Below, one piece after another: positions 60,905 to 64,000 of a DNA stretch of 64,000 bases (the first letter of the stretch is position 1; every line of letters begins with the position of its first letter). The stretch lies in NCBI GenBank assembly GCA_964017155.1, contig OZ024861.1, positions 16,176,283 to 16,240,282 on the forward strand, given 5' to 3'. The notes beneath the pieces are model-generated. The model did not search any database. It was not told the origin of the DNA and saw only the letters and a program-made list of their open reading frames with translations. Source of the DNA: Oasisia sp. SBJ-2009. Taxonomy: Eukaryota > Annelida > Polychaeta > Sabellida > Siboglinidae. A program made the translations under genes and the position numbers.

Positions 60905-63165
60905 AGCGTACTGTGAATGAGAACAAGAATATGAATATTCTGTTCCATTTCCGACAAGAATTAGGCACTTGCGCAGAATGCAAGCCAACCTCAATTGCTC
61001 CTATGTTTGAAACTTCATTACGAGAGGCGCGGGTAGGGTAGTGTAGTGGTTTTAATACGCGCGGACGCAGCAGGCCTGATATATTTGGTCTAAAACTCAA
61101 TGGAGAGAGTCTGACATTGTTGAATCTAATCGGTGTTATACCCCACGCACATTGACTTGCATCGTGCATAAAAAGTACCCGAATGTCGCACTGGCCGTCG
61201 TACCATAACACAACTGTAGTCCTATGTGTGTGTACCTTATTGCGAAATAGGCTAGCGCAAGTAAAACATTGAAAGAACGAAGTAAAAGTGGAAGAAAGCG
61301 CCTCCCCCCCCCCACAGTTTGCTTAGATCAAAGGCGTCGCCATCTTGAAATTTGACGTCGCCGGGAACGAAAATGGCGCGTCTGCCGTATCGTCGTGACG
61401 TCACGGTATTGTTGTGGCGCGTCTTCCGGTTTGCCGCCATTACTGTTTCGCGCAGCCGAATGCTGGCGACAGATGCCAGTTTCTTTAGTGTAATCTCGAC
61501 CGCATCGCGGTGGGATTTGCGTCTTTGACGCCAGTGGGGTGAAGGAATGTGGGCATATGTAAGCATTGAGCCTGCTGTTTTCAATTTTGTTAGAAACCGT
61601 GCACATTGTAACGCTGGTTTATTGTTTTTTCTCAGGTGTCTGCGCCCGGTGAAGATACAGCGACACGTGGCCGACGACTTCTGGCAGCATTACTGACCGA
61701 CCAGGCCCGATGATGTGAAGATTGGCGACGCGGAACAGTCATTCGACAGTGGGTGACGCGTTGTTTTATCAAGTTATTTTATTTATATAACCTGTTGAGT
61801 GAGGTAGATGATAATGTAGGCCGATCACTGGGAGAATCAAATCAATGATAGCATGACATCGATACATGTATCACAGCTAGTGCGAGTTGACATTAGTTTT
61901 GATGTTGCAGTTCTCACAATCGAAACGTTTTACTCAGACGATTGATCGAGCTATTTTTCACGCTATATGATGTATTTCAAGATACACAATGTCAAAATAT
62001 GATGCAAAATAATGCACATGAAACGAGACTTGTGTAAGAGGTCGAGATCGCACCGCGGAAAGTATCTTAACACTGATATGCATAAGCACCATTCGCGCGG
62101 CCAATGCCACACACATTATCGCATGTACACATACACCCACTCAATACAGTTGAGTAGATGATTCTTTGACCGTCATGACAGCAAGCACAACGCATTCATC
62201 TCGACTGGAAACAGCATACTTAGGAATCAGCATGCAAAGGCAACCTATACAAGTGCCTCTTTCTTTGCAATAGTGTAACTCAAGGGTTCGCATTTGACAT
62301 GTCTTCCTTGAACTTCCTTGAAAGACAAGTGTAGAGATAATTCGATGTTTTGAGACCCATATTTATTGCAGTCACACATATCTCGGCACGCGGATTTGTA
62401 TCTAGGTAGTGACGGAGTTCGAATGCATATGTTGATACATTGCCTTGGAAACAATATCATATGCTACAGTGATCAGTGCCAACAGGCCAGCTCTTTGGCC
62501 ATGTCATGAGCGCTATGCCGACAAACAGGTAACGCCAAAGGCTAGACATAACAGCGATGGCGAAGAGCCATACGAGAAAACAAAGGTTGTTCCAAACTAC
62601 CCAGATAACTACGAAATGATATACTAGACATGCGTGGGGTTCATCACTACTCGCGCGTCGCATTCTCAGAGGGTCTGTGTCGCTCACACGTCGGTCTCAA
62701 ATAGGACGACCTGAAACCAAAGAGCAAACATGTCGCAAGTTCAATATGAAAACGAAACCACAAAGCAGCTAACAGGCAATGGTCGCATCATATAATCATT
62801 GATGTTGAGCTAGCTACATACATTGTACGTCCTACAAAGCGTATTACACTACAGAGTAAATCTAGACTGTATGCGAACGAACGTCTTTTATCGCATGGAA
62901 TGGCATATAATGCTTCAGATACATCTTTGCGCAGCCTGCATACAGCCCTCATGGCGTCGCCGTTAACACGTTTTAGAGTTCCAGATCGCAGAGAGTAGAT
63001 TGCCAACACAATAAAGGGAACTTCTGTCGTTGAGTGTAGTAGTTTGAAGCTCAGCAGTACGAATGTTAAATTAGATACTGTCCAAACGTCTATTTGCCTA
63101 GGCATAGGTGGAAAGCTGCTTGAGACTTTGAGACAACTCATCGAAGAGTGGTATGCACCATATAC
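60905..63165. repeat. Unit 28, B
   Basis: 2261 bp with 10 C followed by the inserted AC seen in unit 25. Private change: GAGATAATTCG near 62335. Confidence 0.95.
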
Positions 63166-64000
63166 AGCGTACTGTGAATGAGAACAAGAATATGAATATT
63201 CTGTTCCATTTCCGACAAGAATTAGGCACTTGCGCAGAATGCAAGCCAACCTCAATTGCTCCTATGTTTGAAACTTCATTACGAGAGGCGCGGGTAGGGT
63301 AGTGTAGTGGTTTTAATACGCGCGGACGCAGCAGGCCTGATATATTTGGTCTAAAACTCAATGGAGAGAGTCTGACATTGTTGAATCTAATCGGTGTTAT
63401 ACCCCACGCACATTGACTTGCATCGTGCATAAAAAGTACCCGAATGTCGCACTGGCCGTCGTACCATAACACAACTGTAGCCCTGTGTGTGTGTACCTTA
63501 TTGCGAAATAGGCTAGCGCAAGTAAAACATTGAAAGAACGAAGTAAAAGTGGAAGAAAGCGCCTCCCCCCCCCAGTTTGCTTAGATCAAAGGCGTCGCCA
63601 TCTTGAAATTTGACGTCGCCGGGAACGAAAATGGCGCGTCTGCCGTATCGTCGTGACGTTACGGTATTGTTGTGGCGCGTCTTCCGGTTTGCCGCCATTA
63701 CTGTTTCGCGCAGCCGAATGCTGGCGACAGATGCCAGTTTCTTTAGTGTAATCTCGACCGCATCGCGGTGGGATTTGCGTCTTTGACGCCAGTGGGGTGA
63801 AGGAATGTGGGCATATGTAAGCATTGAGCCTGCTGTTTTCAATTTTGTTAGAAACCGTGCACATTGTAACGCTGGTTTATTGTTTTTTCTCAGGTGTCTG
63901 CGCCCGGTGAAGATACAGCGACACGTGGCCGACGACTTCTGGCAGCATTACTGACCGACCAGGCCCGATGATGTGAAGATTGGCGACGCGGAACAGTCAT
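63166..64000. repeat. Unit 29, B, cut by window end
   Basis: Only the first 835 bp are present, with a poly-C of 9. Private changes are GCCCTGTGTG near 63480 and a substitution that breaks the CRE core (TGACGTTA at 63654-63661). Confidence 0.95.
63654..63661. promoter_or_regulatory. Broken CRE core in unit 29
   Basis: TGACGTTA replaces TGACGTCA. This is the only unit in the window in which I see the 8-bp CRE core changed. It is consistent with ordinary mutation of a single copy. Confidence 0.8.

Larger units (their letters stand above)
1..64000. repeat. Macrosatellite-like tandem array, 28.4 units of about 2.25 kb
   Basis: The same landmarks recur in the same order and orientation through the whole window. 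The sequence around the first base returns at 2227, 4454, 6684, 8912, 11219, 13463, 15727, 17985, 20245 and so on to 63166. No non-repeat sequence lies between units and no unit is inverted. Unit size is 2226-2230 bp in units 1-4, 2307 in unit 5, 2244 in unit 6 and 2256-2264 in units 7-28. Both window ends lie inside the array. Kilobase-scale units of this kind are usually called macrosatellites or complex satellites. No ribosomal RNA, histone or snRNA gene was recognised in the unit, so it is not one of the common tandem gene families. Confidence 0.98.
13463..64000. repeat. Subfamily B block (units 7-29)
   Basis: All units carry the 15-bp insertion near offset 1790, the CTTCCTTGAA tandem duplication, GAGTGAGGTAG, AATAAAGG and GTAACGCC. 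Adjacent units differ by only a handful of substitutions, so this part was amplified or homogenised recently. For complete units, length equals 2249 plus the effective poly-C length. Unit 15 (1 bp shorter than predicted) and unit 21 (2 bp shorter) are exceptions, each explained by a visible small deletion. The AC inserted after the C tract in units 25 and 28 is counted as part of the tract. Confidence 0.93.

Noticed and set aside
1..64000. CRISPR array.
   Set aside because: Units are about 2.25 kb and nearly identical along their whole length. There are no short repeats alternating with unique spacers and no cas genes.
1..64000. Ribosomal DNA, 5S, histone or snRNA tandem gene cluster.
   Set aside because: No conserved rRNA, 5S, U-snRNA or histone sequence was recognised on either strand of the unit.
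1..64000. Centromeric satellite with CENP-B boxes.
   Set aside because: No sequence fits the spacing of TTCG, A and CGGG. The nearest, CATTCGACAGTGGG, lacks the central A and the CGGG. Centromere function cannot be judged from sequence alone.
1..64000. Telomeric or subtelomeric repeats.
   Set aside because: No runs of TTAGGG, TTAGG or similar were seen.
1..64000. Transposable element or endogenous virus.
   Set aside because: No reverse transcriptase, integrase, transposase or capsid-like frame, no terminal repeats and no target-site duplications could be seen in or between units.

Overview
The window is non-prokaryotic repetitive DNA: one uninterrupted head-to-tail tandem array that runs off both ends, so the real array is longer than 64 kb. 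I count 28 complete units and one partial unit of about 2.23 to 2.31 kb. I saw no rRNA gene, intact tRNA gene, transposase, reverse transcriptase or recognisable protein gene. Splice-like signals, a metazoan-style promoter cluster (CRE, YY1-like and ETS-like cores) and the absence of obvious CpG depletion suggest an animal, probably an invertebrate. The species cannot be named from the sequence.

Layout (the phase is arbitrary and starts each unit at the window's first base). Units 1-4 (1-8911) are subfamily A, about 2228 bp each. Unit 5 (8912-11218) is A-like but carries an extra segment of about 79 bp, with the A and B versions of one short region side by side. Unit 6 (11219-13462) is intermediate. 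Units 7-28 (13463-63165) are subfamily B, 2256-2264 bp, and unit 29 (63166-64000) is cut by the window edge. B differs from A by a 15-bp insertion, a 10-bp tandem duplication, a 4-bp insertion, one extra GT and scattered substitutions. Among the B units nearly all length variation lies in one poly-C tract of 7 to 15 C. Shared variants show higher-order structure: odd/even alternation in the A block, a three-unit spacing between units 7-8 and 10-11, and a young block at units 16-22.

Each unit has the same internal order on the + strand: an AT-rich dyad (offset about 22), a tRNA-Val-like box A (about 134), the poly-C tract (about 400), a CpG-rich promoter-like cluster (about 425-535), a 77-nt intron-like segment with good donor, branch and acceptor sequences (about 651-730), a GC-rich exon-like stretch (about 730-850), and then roughly 1.4 kb without a recognisable gene. 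B units gain an AATAAA hexamer near the unit end. Together these resemble a macrosatellite with one potential short spliced transcription unit per repeat. That is inference: the copies are so homogenised that identity between them is not evidence of selection. Long minus-strand open frames recur in every unit, but their length depends on poly-C length modulo 3 and none resembles a known family; I treat them as probably non-coding.
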